From assembly GCA_003142815.1 (NCBI GenBank), contig PLNP01000024.1, forward strand, positions 65,378 to 129,377: a stretch of 64,000 bases of DNA, read 5' to 3'. This DNA comes from Rhodanobacteraceae bacterium (GTDB lineage Bacteria > Pseudomonadota > Gammaproteobacteria > Xanthomonadales > Rhodanobacteraceae). Numbering within the stretch: position 1 is the first letter of the stretch; each line of letters starts with the position of its first letter. This document shows, in pieces, positions 52,953 through 62,762 of this stretch. The notes beneath the pieces are model-generated. The model was not told where the DNA came from, made no database searches, and saw only the letters and a list, made by a program, of their open reading frames with translations. The translations under genes and the position numbers were made by a program.

Positions 52953-53939
52953 TCAGAGCCCCGCATTGTTGTGCTCGAGCACGCGCTCGGCGCGGTAGCT
53001 CGAACGCACCAGCGGTCCGGCAACCGCTTCGAGGAAACCTTTGCCCAGTGCCAGCTCCCGGTACGCACGAAACTCGTCCGGAGTCACGAAGCGCTCGACC
53101 GGCAAATGGTTTGCGGTCGGCCGCAGGTACTGGCCGAGGGTGACGATATCGACGTTGGCGGCGCGGATGTCGTCGAGGGTGCGCTCGATCTCGGCGTCGG
53201 TTTCACCTAGGCCCAGCATCAGGCTGGTCTTGGTCCGCGTGCCCGGTGCGTGTCGTTTGGCGAATGCGAGCACGCCGAGCGTCTGCCCGTAACCCGCGCG
53301 CGGATCGCGCACGCGGTGGGTCAGCCGCTCGACGGTTTCCAGATTCTGCGCGTAGGTGACGAGACCCGCGTCGAGCACGCTGGCGACGTGGTCGAAGTTG
53401 CCGGCGAAATCCGGAGTCAGCGCTTCCACCGCGGTGTGCGGCGCGCGCGCATGGATCGCGCGGACACACGCGGCGTAGTGCGCGGCGCCGCCATCGGCCA
53501 GGTCATCGCGATCGACTGAAGTCAGCACCACGTATTTCAGTCCCATCAAAACCACCGCATCGGCCACGTTGCGCGGCTCGGCATGGTCCAGCCAGCCGTG
53601 CGGGTTGCCGGTGCTGACCGCGCAGAATCTGCACGCACGTGTGCAGACCTCGCCCATCAGCATCAAGGTGGCGGTGCCGCGACCCCAGCATTCACCGATG
53701 TTCGGACATTTGGATTCGGCGCAGACGGTGTGCAGCTTGTGGCTGCGCACGATGTCGCGTACTTCCTCGAAGTGCTCGCCGGTGGGCATGCGCACACGCA
53801 ACCAGGGCGGCTTGCGATCGACGTCGCGAACGTGGCTTTGCGCATTCGGCCCGATTCCATCCTTGACCGCGCGCACACCGTCGGCGGTCACGTATTTGCT
53901 GCCGCTGTTGGGTACTGGAATCGGTTCGCTGCTGGACAT
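52953..53939 (-). CDS. lipA: Lipoyl synthase
   Basis: A 328-residue radical SAM enzyme that inserts two sulphurs into octanoylated lipoyl domains. The auxiliary cluster motif [12 protein letters not shown] has Cys73, 78 and 84, and the radical SAM CxxxCxxC is Cys99, 103 and 106 in [28 protein letters not shown] and LGETDAEI are also typical. lipB, usually nearby, is not next to it. It follows fdxA on the same strand after 30 bp, and a 7Fe ferredoxin beside it may supply electrons or clusters. Confidence 0.97.
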   Translation of the reverse strand: MSSSEPIPVPNSGSKYVTADGVRAVKDGIGPNAQSHVRDVDRKPPWLRVRMPTGEHFEEVRDIVRSHKLHTVCAESKCPNIGECWGRGTATLMLMGEVCTRACRFCAVSTGNPHGWLDHAEPRNVADAVVLMGLKYVVLTSVDRDDLADGGAAHYAACVRAIHARAPHTAVEALTPDFAGNFDHVASVLDAGLVTYAQNLETVERLTHRVRDPRAGYGQTLGVLAFAKRHAPGTRTKTSLMLGLGETDAEIERTLDDIRAANVDIVTLGQYLRPTANHLPVERFVTPDEFRAYRELALGKGFLEAVAGPLVRSSYRAERVLEHNNAGL

Positions 53940-53969
53940 GGATTTTCCTTGCTGGCGGGTGGGACGACC

Positions 53970-54293
53970 TCAGCGCTTGAGCAGCGGCAGCTTGTCGGGC
54001 ACGCCGTCCCAGCGTTTGGCGTCCTCCAGCGCAGGTATTTTCGCGGCGATCACTGGCCACAATGGTGCGAGCTCGGCGTTGACCTGCAGATAATGCTCCT
54101 GTCCGCCCGGCACGTCGTCCTCGGGAAAGATCGCGAAGGCGGGACACTCGGCCACGCACAGCGTGCAGTCGATGCACTCCTGCGGATCAATGACCAGAAA
54201 GTTCGGGCCTTCATGGAAACAATCGACCGGACACACCTCGACACAGTCGGTGTATTTGCAGTTGATGCAGTTGTCGGCGACTACGTGCGTCAC
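53970..54293 (-). CDS. fdxA: Ferredoxin FdxA, 7Fe type
   Basis: A 107-residue ferredoxin with a GTG start at 54293 directly behind the strong site AAGGAGG. Cysteines 9, 12, 17, 21, 25 and 40, 43, 46, 50 ([17 protein letters not shown] and [13 protein letters not shown]) make a [3Fe-4S]/[4Fe-4S] pair as in Azotobacter-type FdxA. The C-terminal extension ending [12 protein letters not shown] is normal for the family. Upstream, in the opposite direction, lies the thiC riboswitch. The upstream open frame to 54647 is not used. Confidence 0.95.
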   Translation of the reverse strand: MTHVVADNCINCKYTDCVEVCPVDCFHEGPNFLVIDPQECIDCTLCVAECPAFAIFPEDDVPGGQEHYLQVNAELAPLWPVIAAKIPALEDAKRWDGVPDKLPLLKR

Positions 54294-54499
54294 GCACACC
54301 CTCCTTGCGGGCCGGGACATCCGAAAGTATGGGCCACGAGCAGGGACCGTGTCCTGATTCGCATCAAGCGCAGCCCGATTCGGATGCCAACGATGTCGGT
54401 GCGGAGCGCGCGGCGGGATTGCTGCGAACGGCCTGAATGGTTCCCTGATAGCGGCGCCGCCGATGCTGGCCCTGCGCCAGCGAACATGTTTGAATGCCA

Positions 54500-56561
<2,062 letters not shown>

Positions 56562-56762
56562 GTGCGCTCGTCATCCCGCAAGGCATTCTTTTGCAGGATC
56601 GCTGCAAGCGCGACCACGTCCGGATCCGCGCGCACGGCGATCGTGTGCGTTCATCTTTGATGCGCGTTTGCGGGCGTAAGATTGCTCGGCGTGCTCGTCC
56701 CGTTGCGCGTGGCGTCGGCATTCATGCATGCTGCATATCCACCTATTCCCAAGGAGTCAGGC

Positions 56763-57368
56763 ATGGCCGCAAAACCCTTCCTTTCCGACATCCAGAGCAT
56801 CCGCCGGCGCGCGCGCGAGCACATCGCACGCGGTGCGGTGACTGACAGTTACAAGGCCGATCGCCAGACCGTGCTGAAGCTGCTCAACGAGGCGCTGGCG
56901 ACCGAGATCATCTGCATGCTGCGCTACAAGGCGCATCACTACATGGCATCCGGCATCAATGCCAAGAGTGTCGCCGCGGAATTCCTGGAGCATGCGAACG
57001 AGGAGCAGGAACACGCCGACCGTATCGCCGAGCGCATCACCCAGCTCGACGGCACGCCGAATTTCTCGCCGGACGGTCTGTCCGCGCGCAGCCATTCCGA
57101 GTTCGTCGTCGGCGACAACCTCGCCGCGATGATCGAGGAGAATCTGGTCGCCGAACGCATCGCGATCGACAGCTACCGCGAGATCATCGCGTATGTTGGC
57201 GATGCCGATTCGACGACGCGGCGCATGCTCGAGGAAATCCTCGCCGTGGAAGAAGAACACGCCGAGGATATGAAGACGTTGATGGAAGATTTCGGCAAGA
57301 AAGGCGAGCCGGCCAAGCCGACTGGTGTGGAAAGAAAGAGCGGCGGCAAGCCGAAGAAGCACAAATGA
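56763..57368 (+). CDS. Ferritin-like (bacterioferritin-type) protein
   Basis: A 201-residue four-helix protein. LKLLNEALATEIICMLRYKA followed by HHYMASG, then FLEHANEEQEHADRIAERIT and EENLVAERIAIDSYREIIAY, ILAVEEEHAEDMKTLMED supply the paired E/ExxH di-iron ligands of the ferritin-like fold. It is longer than bacterioferritin (about 158) because of an N-terminal basic extension and a Lys-rich tail (KSGGKPKKHK). Function may be iron storage or a Dps-like protective role. ATG 56763 follows AAGGAG. Downstream is a hairpin, then the DUF2333 gene. Confidence 0.85.
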   Translation: MAAKPFLSDIQSIRRRAREHIARGAVTDSYKADRQTVLKLLNEALATEIICMLRYKAHHYMASGINAKSVAAEFLEHANEEQEHADRIAERITQLDGTPNFSPDGLSARSHSEFVVGDNLAAMIEENLVAERIAIDSYREIIAYVGDADSTTRRMLEEILAVEEEHAEDMKTLMEDFGKKGEPAKPTGVERKSGGKPKKHK

Positions 57369-57384
57369 TGCGTTGATGCGACAC

Positions 57385-57413
57385 GCAGGCCTCGCGCAAC
57401 TGCGCGAGCCTGC
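57385..57413 (+). terminator. Hairpin between ferritin-like and DUF2333 genes
   Basis: GCAGGCCTCGCGCA and TGCGCGAGCCTGC form a strong stem (one bulge) with a two-base loop, 17 bases past the ferritin-like stop. There is no T-run after it, so termination would be weak or Rho-assisted. It may instead stabilise the upstream transcript. Confidence 0.4.
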
Positions 57414-57449
57414 GGCCAGGAACACAGGCAATCGGCAGAAGAGGGAACG

Positions 57450-58457
57450 GTGGAAGCACTAACGAAGTCGCCGCGCATGCGGCCGTGGTTGTGGCGCGGT
57501 ATCGCGCTTGTCGTGGCGGTCTATGTCGTGGCCGTGCTCGCGCTGATGTGGTGGTGGAGTTACGAACCGCCGCACTTCGACGTGGTCGCGACCGCGCAGA
57601 CGCGCGCCGCGAAACACGAGCCGGTCGTGACCGGCACCGTGATGACCTCGGCCTTGATGACCTCGGCGCAAACCCTGCTCGACAAGCGCGGCGGCTACCT
57701 CAGCAACGACAAGTTTCCGCCCGGCGTGCTGATGGACAACGTGCCGAACTGGGAATTCGGCGTGCTGACCGCGACCCGCGATCTGGTCCGCGAGATGCGC
57801 AACAAGTTCGCGCGCTCGCAGTCGCAGTCCGAAGAGGACGTCGATCTCAAGGAAGCCGATCCGCTGTTCTCCAGCCCGAACGACCGCTGGCTGCTGCCGA
57901 GTTCGGAAAACCAGTACCGCAAGGCGATCGCGCACGTCGACGGCTTTCTCACGCGGTTGGGCAAGAACGACCTGAACGGCGCGCAGTTCTACGCGCGCGC
58001 GGACAACCTCGCCGACTATCTCGATCTGGTGTCCAATCGTCTCGGCAGCCTGTCGCAGCGGCTGTCGGCGAGCGTCGGCCAACTGCGCCTGGAAGGCGAC
58101 GCGCCGGTCGACGCCACGGCACCAGCTACCGCGCAGAGTCAGCAGATGGTGCGCACGCCGTGGACGAAGATCGACGACATTTTCTACGAATCACGCGGTT
58201 ACACCTGGGCAATCCTTGAACAGTTGCAGGCCGTGCAAGTCGACTTCGCGCCGATCCTCGAGCGCAAGAACGCCGTGGTCAGCCTGAAGCAGATCATCCG
58301 CGAGCTGGAAGAGGCACAGAGGCCGGTGCACAGCCCGATCATCCTCAACGGCAGTCCATTCGGATTCTTCGCGAACCATTCGCTGGTCATGGCGAACTAC
58401 ATCTCGCGCGCGAACGCCGCCGTCATCGATCTGCGCGAGCTGCTCAAGCGCGGGTGA
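57450..58457 (+). CDS. DUF2333-family membrane protein
   Basis: A 335-residue protein with one N-terminal membrane helix (GIALVVAVYVVAVLALMWWW followed by SYEPP) and a large periplasmic or cytoplasmic helical part (DKRGGYLSNDKFPPGVLMDN, WEFGVLTATRDLVREMRNKF; FYESRGYTWAILEQLQAVQV). The GGYLSND and GYTWAIL blocks are the DUF2333 hallmarks. The family is widespread in gammaproteobacteria, with no clear function. A GTG at 57450 (GTGGAAGCA) starts it, with GAGGGAACG upstream. Confidence 0.88.
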   Translation: MEALTKSPRMRPWLWRGIALVVAVYVVAVLALMWWWSYEPPHFDVVATAQTRAAKHEPVVTGTVMTSALMTSAQTLLDKRGGYLSNDKFPPGVLMDNVPNWEFGVLTATRDLVREMRNKFARSQSQSEEDVDLKEADPLFSSPNDRWLLPSSENQYRKAIAHVDGFLTRLGKNDLNGAQFYARADNLADYLDLVSNRLGSLSQRLSASVGQLRLEGDAPVDATAPATAQSQQMVRTPWTKIDDIFYESRGYTWAILEQLQAVQVDFAPILERKNAVVSLKQIIRELEEAQRPVHSPIILNGSPFGFFANHSLVMANYISRANAAVIDLRELLKRG

Positions 58458-58576
58458 TAAACTCCCCTCGCTCCTCGCGGAGAAGGGGGCGCTCTTGACC
58501 GGCAGCAGTGATGCATTGAGCAGCGCACGACTCAGCGACCTCCGTCGCGCGCGTTGCGGGACAGCGCTCGCCCGGC

Positions 58577-60280
58577 ATGCCAAGATTCCGCCTTTCCATT
58601 TGCGTTGATCCCGTGACAAATACGCCGGCGCTCCCTGCGCATTCCCGCCATCCGTTCGTGCGCGCCGTGCTCGATCATCCCGTCGTCGTCGGCCTGCTGT
58701 TGTTGCTGCCGATCGTGTTCCTGCTGCCGCCGTTGCCGATCGACGAGACACGTTATCTGGCAGTCGCCTGGGAAATGCGCCAGACCGGGGAGTTCCTCGT
58801 TCCGCATTTGAACGGCGCGACGTATGCGCACAAACCCCCGCTGTTGTTCTGGCTGATCAACGCAGGTTGGCTGCTGACCGGCGTGCACGCGTGGACTGCG
58901 CGCGCGATGACCCTGCTGTGTTCGGCGGTGAGTCTGGTCCTGCTATATCGGCTCACGCTGCGCCTGAGCGCATCGGCCAGAGCGGCGCGCCTGTCGATGT
59001 GGATCCTGCTCGGCGCGGTCTACTTCGCGGGTTTCGCCAACGCGATCATGTTCGATGTGTTGCTCGCGACCTGCGTGCTGCTCACCCTGCAGGGTATCTG
59101 CGATCTCGCCGATGGCCGTCTGCGACGCGGCGTGTTGGTCGCCGGCATCGCGATCGGGCTCGGCATCCTCGCCAAGGGCCCGGCGATGTTGCTCAGCATC
59201 GCGTTCGTTGCGCTCAGCGCGCCGTGGTGGAATGTGCAAGCCCTGCAGGGCTCGCGCACGCGCTATTTCGGTGCGCTTGGATTGGCGATCCTGTGCGGCG
59301 CCGCGATTGCGCTCGCCTGGGCGATTCCGGCAGCATTGCATGGCGGCGCCGATTACGCGCATGCGATCTTTCTCAGCCAGACTGTGGACCGCATTGAAGG
59401 CGTGCAGGGCGCCAGCACGCACGGGCTGCCGTGGTGGTGGTATCTCGTGGTTTTCCCGCTGATGCTGCTGCCGTGGCCGCTGGTCCTGCGCGGCGAGTGG
59501 GCAGGCCTAAGCGCGCTGCGCAATGAACGTGCGCTGCGATTCGCCGCGGCGTGGCTGTTGCCGACATTCGTCGCGTGGTCGCTGATCGCCGGCAAGCAGC
59601 CGCATTATCTGCTGCCGATGATTCCCGGTGTCGCGCTCGCCGCCGCGCTGGCGCTGGATCGCGGTGGATGGCGCGTGCGCTCGGGCCTGTTCGCGCTGCT
59701 GCTGATCGCGACCGGCATCGCGCTCGCGTATCTGCCGCATTACGCGTCGACGCACGGCGGCAACGCGTTCGTCGACAATACCTGGCCCGGCTGGGGCGTG
59801 ATCGTCGCGCTGATCGGCGCGGCCCTGCTCGCGTTTGCGCCGCGGTTCCATCATCCGGCGTGGCCCGCGCTCGCGATGGTTGCGTGCCTGCTGGTATTCA
59901 AGCTCGCGATCATCCAGGGGCCGGGCATCCGCTACGACGTGCGCCAAGTCGCGGCCGAGGTCCGCGCGGCCCAGGATCGCGGACAGCCCATCATGCACAT
60001 GGGCTGGCACCATGGCCTGTATGAGTTTGCCGGTCGCCTGACCCAACCGCTGCCGACGCTAGGCACCGACAGCGAGCTTGCAGCGTGGGCGCGCGCGCAT
60101 CCGGACGGCCTCGTGATCAGCTTCTATCGACGCTTCCGCTACCGCGCGACGCCGCTCTACACGCAGCCGTTCCGCGGTGGCCAGTTGTCGATCTGGAACG
60201 TGCGCGACGCGCTGGCCTCGGGCGTCGACCCCGCCAATCTGCGCGGGCACGACGACAACGAGGATGCTACCGACGATTGA
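58577..60280 (+). CDS. ArnT-like lipid-linked sugar transferase (GT39/GT83 family)
   Basis: A 567-residue membrane glycosyltransferase with about eleven hydrophobic helices. PIDETRYLAVAWEM contains the acidic pair that follows the first helix, and GATYAHKPPLLFWLINAG is the ArnT/PMT motif. The tail from residue 470 on is a periplasmic domain. It probably uses undecaprenyl-phosphate-linked sugar to modify lipid A or another surface lipid, but no arn operon is beside it, so 4-amino-arabinose is not implied. The start is uncertain: ATG 58577 or GTG 58613. Confidence 0.85.
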   Translation: MPRFRLSICVDPVTNTPALPAHSRHPFVRAVLDHPVVVGLLLLLPIVFLLPPLPIDETRYLAVAWEMRQTGEFLVPHLNGATYAHKPPLLFWLINAGWLLTGVHAWTARAMTLLCSAVSLVLLYRLTLRLSASARAARLSMWILLGAVYFAGFANAIMFDVLLATCVLLTLQGICDLADGRLRRGVLVAGIAIGLGILAKGPAMLLSIAFVALSAPWWNVQALQGSRTRYFGALGLAILCGAAIALAWAIPAALHGGADYAHAIFLSQTVDRIEGVQGASTHGLPWWWYLVVFPLMLLPWPLVLRGEWAGLSALRNERALRFAAAWLLPTFVAWSLIAGKQPHYLLPMIPGVALAAALALDRGGWRVRSGLFALLLIATGIALAYLPHYASTHGGNAFVDNTWPGWGVIVALIGAALLAFAPRFHHPAWPALAMVACLLVFKLAIIQGPGIRYDVRQVAAEVRAAQDRGQPIMHMGWHHGLYEFAGRLTQPLPTLGTDSELAAWARAHPDGLVISFYRRFRYRATPLYTQPFRGGQLSIWNVRDALASGVDPANLRGHDDNEDATDD

Positions 60281-60299
60281 GCACGACTTGCCTCGCTGT

Positions 60300-60556
60300 T
60301 GTAGGAGAAACTAAAGAGGGTGCAAGCGGCGCAGCCGCGACAGACGTCACCACGGAGCGAACACCATCCCCACCCAACCCTCGCGCGTCCTGCGCTCGCG
60401 AGCCCGGTCCGCACATCCTTTGTGCAGCCGTTCGCCGGTGCGCGGCAGTGCCGCGCGAAATCCCGGCTCACCCCTTTGAAGGGGAGGGCTTCAACATGAT
60501 CGCGCTTGCAGCGGTCGTACAGCGCATTGCTTCTGTAGGAGCGCCGCAGACGCGAT
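60300..60556. repeat. Degenerate REP-type elements and repeats in a gene-free gap
   Basis: The 294-base gap between the ArnT-like gene and ppa holds GTAGGAGAAACT...GCAAGCGGCGCAGCCGCGAC (60301-60342), an inverse GATCGCGCTTGCAGC...GTACAG (60498-60521) and TGTAGGAGCGCCGCAGACGC followed by GA (60534-60556). A pyrimidine-rich CACCATCCCCACCCAACCCT lies between them. All are diverged members of the same family. Confidence 0.65.
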
Positions 60557-60574
60557 TCCGCGCTAGTGCGCCGA

Positions 60575-61111
60575 CTAGCCCCCCGCAGACTTGTAACGCG
60601 CGGCGCCGGCAAGAATCTCCTGCTTCGCCGCGGCCATGCCGACCCAGCCTTCGAGCTTGACCCACTTGCCCTTTTCGAGATCCTTGTAATGCTCGAAGAA
60701 GTGGCCAATGCGTTCGAGCCAGTGCGGAGAAACCTGGCTGATGTCGTTGATGTGCGCGTAGCCCGCAAAGGTTTTCGGATGCGGCACAACCAACAGCTTT
60801 TCGTCGGCGCCGGCCTCGTCGCTCATGCGCAGCATGCCGACCGGGCGGCAGCGGATCACCGAGCCCGGCACCAGCGGCAACGGCAGGATCACCAGCGCAT
60901 CGAGCGGATCGCCATCGCCGCCGAGCGTCTGCGGCACGTAGCCGTAGTTGCATGGATAGCGCATCGGCGTCGACAACACGCGGTCGACGAAGATCGCGCC
61001 ACTGGCCTTGTCGACCTCGTACTTGACCGGTTCGGCGTCCTTCGGAATCTCGATGACCACATTGATCTCGTCGGGCACCCTGGCGCCGGCGGAAACGCAC
61101 TCCAAACCCAT
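60575..61111 (-). CDS. ppa: Inorganic pyrophosphatase, soluble family I
   Basis: A 178-residue cytoplasmic enzyme that hydrolyses pyrophosphate to phosphate. [40 protein letters not shown] and [17 protein letters not shown] contain the metal-binding aspartates, and [20 protein letters not shown] followed by [10 protein letters not shown] closes the fold. ATG 61111 has AGGAGC upstream; longer frames to 61234 are not protein-like. Size matches E. coli Ppa (176). A membrane proton-pumping pyrophosphatase lies 1.6 kb away, so the genome keeps both kinds. Confidence 0.97.
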   Translation of the reverse strand: MGLECVSAGARVPDEINVVIEIPKDAEPVKYEVDKASGAIFVDRVLSTPMRYPCNYGYVPQTLGGDGDPLDALVILPLPLVPGSVIRCRPVGMLRMSDEAGADEKLLVVPHPKTFAGYAHINDISQVSPHWLERIGHFFEHYKDLEKGKWVKLEGWVGMAAAKQEILAGAARYKSAGG

Positions 61112-61334
61112 GGGCTTGCTCCTGATACTTGGCTCTCGCGCTGCGCGCGCCACACGCCCCGGCGAAAAATGCGGCGATGCCGCAAAACGGCACGCAGGAT
61201 ACGACAAAGCGCCTCGTATCGCATGTTCCTGCATCGGATTGGTGTGCGTTTGTAACGAGCAACGTCACTAGTCGCGCATGATCAGATCATTGCGCGATGG
61301 TGAAACGCAAAGCCCTCGCGTTTGCCGGGGATAC

Positions 61335-61703
61335 TTACTGCGCCACGACGCTGTATCCACGACCCGCCATGCAGCGCGACACGATCGCCTGTTGTTCAGC
61401 CGCGCCGTACGCTGCGCCGTTGATGCCGCCGCTGGCAGCCCCCCAGGCGGCGACGTGCGCGACGTCGTCACCCCGTAGACCAACTGCCACGCCGAGCAAT
61501 GCCCCAAGGATGGCGCCAGCTGCCGCTCCGCCAGCGGCAGGAGCGGCAGCCGGACGTTGATTTGCCAATTGCTGACAATCGGCAACATCCGCTTCATAGC
61601 TGCCCTGACTGACGCCGGAGTCGACGACTGGCCGGTACTGCGTGGTTGCGCAGCCAGCGCTGAGCAGGGCGGCAAGAATCGCACTTGCAGCGATTGGTTT
61701 CAT
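61335..61703 (-). CDS. Glycine-zipper lipoprotein
   Basis: A 122-residue lipoprotein with lipobox LLSAGC near residue 18 (AILAALLSAGCATTQYRPVV). A conserved cysteine pair lies in the DVADCQQLA helix and RCMAGRGY. The centre is a glycine-zipper membrane segment (AAAGAILGALLGVAVGLRG; WGAASGGINGAAYGAAEQQ). It is of the 17-kDa surface-antigen/YMGG-like type. It is probably outer-membrane associated. No partner gene is visible. The gap between it and ppa (223 bases) has nothing I can name. Confidence 0.85.
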   Translation of the reverse strand: MKPIAASAILAALLSAGCATTQYRPVVDSGVSQGSYEADVADCQQLANQRPAAAPAAGGAAAGAILGALLGVAVGLRGDDVAHVAAWGAASGGINGAAYGAAEQQAIVSRCMAGRGYSVVAQ

Positions 61704-61901
61704 TGGGATCTTTCTCCACAGTGAGCGATGAACTCAGCTTGATCAAGCAAGCACGATTCGTGCCGATTCCAGCCAGTAGGTCGGGGTGAGCCTGCGAACC
61801 GCGACACGACACGTTCGCGGAAACATCCGACGCCGGGGCTCGCTGCGCTCATCCCAGCCTTCGCGTTGACGGCGGCATCCGCTGACATCCGTCGCGGCGG
61901 C

Positions 61902-62171
61902 TCAGCGATCGCTGTAGTGGTAGCGGCAGGCGATGATCTCGAGATCCCCGTCGCTGACGCGGTAGACGAAGCGGTGCGTGTCGTCGATGCGGCGCGACCA
62001 CAAACCACCGTATTCGCCTTGCAAAGGTTCAGGTTTGCCGACGCCGCGAAACGGGTCGCGCTGGCATTCCTGGATCAGCAAATTAACGCGATCGAGTGTC
62101 TTGCGGTCCTGTCCTTGCCAGTACAGATAGTCGGTCCAGGCGCTGGGACCGAATACGAGTCGCCTAGCCAT
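61902..62171 (-). CDS. yoeB: YoeB-type mRNA interferase toxin
   Basis: An 89-residue RelE/YoeB-fold toxin. FGPSAWTDYLYWQGQDRKTL is the N-terminal YoeB block. Catalytic residues correspond to Glu48 in GKPEPL, Arg67 in DTHRFVY and His85 in ACRYHY, which match E. coli Glu46, Arg65 and His83. It would cleave ribosome-bound mRNA. It overlaps the antitoxin gene by eight bases, in the order antitoxin then toxin. All key residues are present, so it should be active if expressed. Confidence 0.93.
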   Translation of the reverse strand: MARRLVFGPSAWTDYLYWQGQDRKTLDRVNLLIQECQRDPFRGVGKPEPLQGEYGGLWSRRIDDTHRFVYRVSDGDLEIIACRYHYSDR

Positions 62172-62520
62172 GTTTCTTGGTGTGGGCTGGGCGGCGCGTG
62201 GGCTCGCGCTTCGGGACCCGTTTGCTTGGGTAAGCCGCGTGATCTTCCTGCACACGGTTGTCCTCGCGCGTTTTGATCAATTCGCGCACGCGACCCTTGC
62301 CGGCATCGAGTTCCGCAATGGATTTGGCGAGATGACGCGCATTCGCCGGGCTGGACAGCAGGTAAAGGGTTTCGCGCCAGCTGTTGAACGTATCCAGCGA
62401 CATCACGACCGCGTCGGACGCGTCGCGACGGGTGATGATCGTGATGTCCGCATCGCTTTCGACGCGATCGAGCACGTCCTTGAGATTGCTGCGGGCTTCG
62501 GAAAAGTTGACAGTGCGCAT
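62164..62520 (-). CDS. yefM: YefM-type antitoxin with extended C-terminus
   Basis: A 118-residue antitoxin of the Phd/YefM fold. MRTVNFSEARSNLKDVLDRV followed by ESDADITIITRRDASDAVVM and SLDTFNSWRETLYLLSSP is the DNA-binding half. The usual end would be near residue 85-90 (ELDAGKGRVRELIK). Here about 28 further, very basic residues follow (VPKREPTRRPAHTKKHG), reaching into the toxin gene. The extension is unusual and might bind DNA or be a result of a lost stop. It would neutralise YoeB and repress its own promoter. Confidence 0.9.
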   Translation of the reverse strand: MRTVNFSEARSNLKDVLDRVESDADITIITRRDASDAVVMSLDTFNSWRETLYLLSSPANARHLAKSIAELDAGKGRVRELIKTREDNRVQEDHAAYPSKRVPKREPTRRPAHTKKHG

Positions 62521-62531
62521 CGCGGTAGACC

Positions 62532-62577
62532 TGTACGATATTGCGTACAAGTTTACGCGGTCACGCAGTGTCGTCAA
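62532..62577 (-). promoter_or_regulatory. yefM-yoeB promoter with overlapping operator palindrome
   Basis: On the minus strand TTGACG (62577-62572) and TAAACT (62555-62550) are separated by 16 bases and make a good sigma-70 promoter. Directly after the -10 lies the palindrome TGTACGCAATATCGTACA (62549-62532), with six-base arms around a six-base centre. YefM of E. coli binds palindromes with a TGTACA core, so this is the likely autoregulatory operator. The start codon is 11 bases further on. Confidence 0.82.
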
Positions 62578-62632
62578 GCGCAATAGTTTTCACGATCGCT
62601 TACTGCCTATTCGGGGCAGGTCCACGGCAAAA

Positions 62633-62657
62633 AAAGCCCCGCGCGCGGCGGGGCTTT
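62633..62657. terminator. Bidirectional hairpin terminator
   Basis: AAAGCCCCGC and GCGGGGCTTT frame a short GCGCG loop. On the minus strand it ends the hppA transcript before yefM. There are A-runs on one side and T-runs on the other, so it works in both directions. Confidence 0.8.
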
Positions 62658-62687
62658 CATCAGGTGCGCTTTCGCGCATTCGCGTTT

Positions 62688-62762
62688 GTAGGAGCGCCAC
62701 AAGCGCGACCTAGGTATGCGTCGCGGCTGCGCCGCTTGCACCTTTTTCCGGTGCTCCTACAA
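62688..62762. repeat. GTAG REP pair overlapping the hppA stop codon
   Basis: GTAGGAGCGCCACAAGCGCG followed by ACC, and CGTCGCGGCTGCGCCGC ... GGTGCTCCTACAA face each other between the terminator and hppA. The TAG stop of hppA (62759-62757 on the minus strand) is the TAG of GTAGGAGC in the second copy. Confidence 0.88.

Noticed and set aside
56581..56760. Possible small gene between thiC and the ferritin-like gene
   Set aside because: Only a degenerate REP element and no start with a ribosome-binding site are visible.
61274..61300. Operator-like palindrome GCGCATGATCAGATCATTGC
   Set aside because: The arms are imperfect and it lies between genes whose regulation is not indicated; it may be chance.
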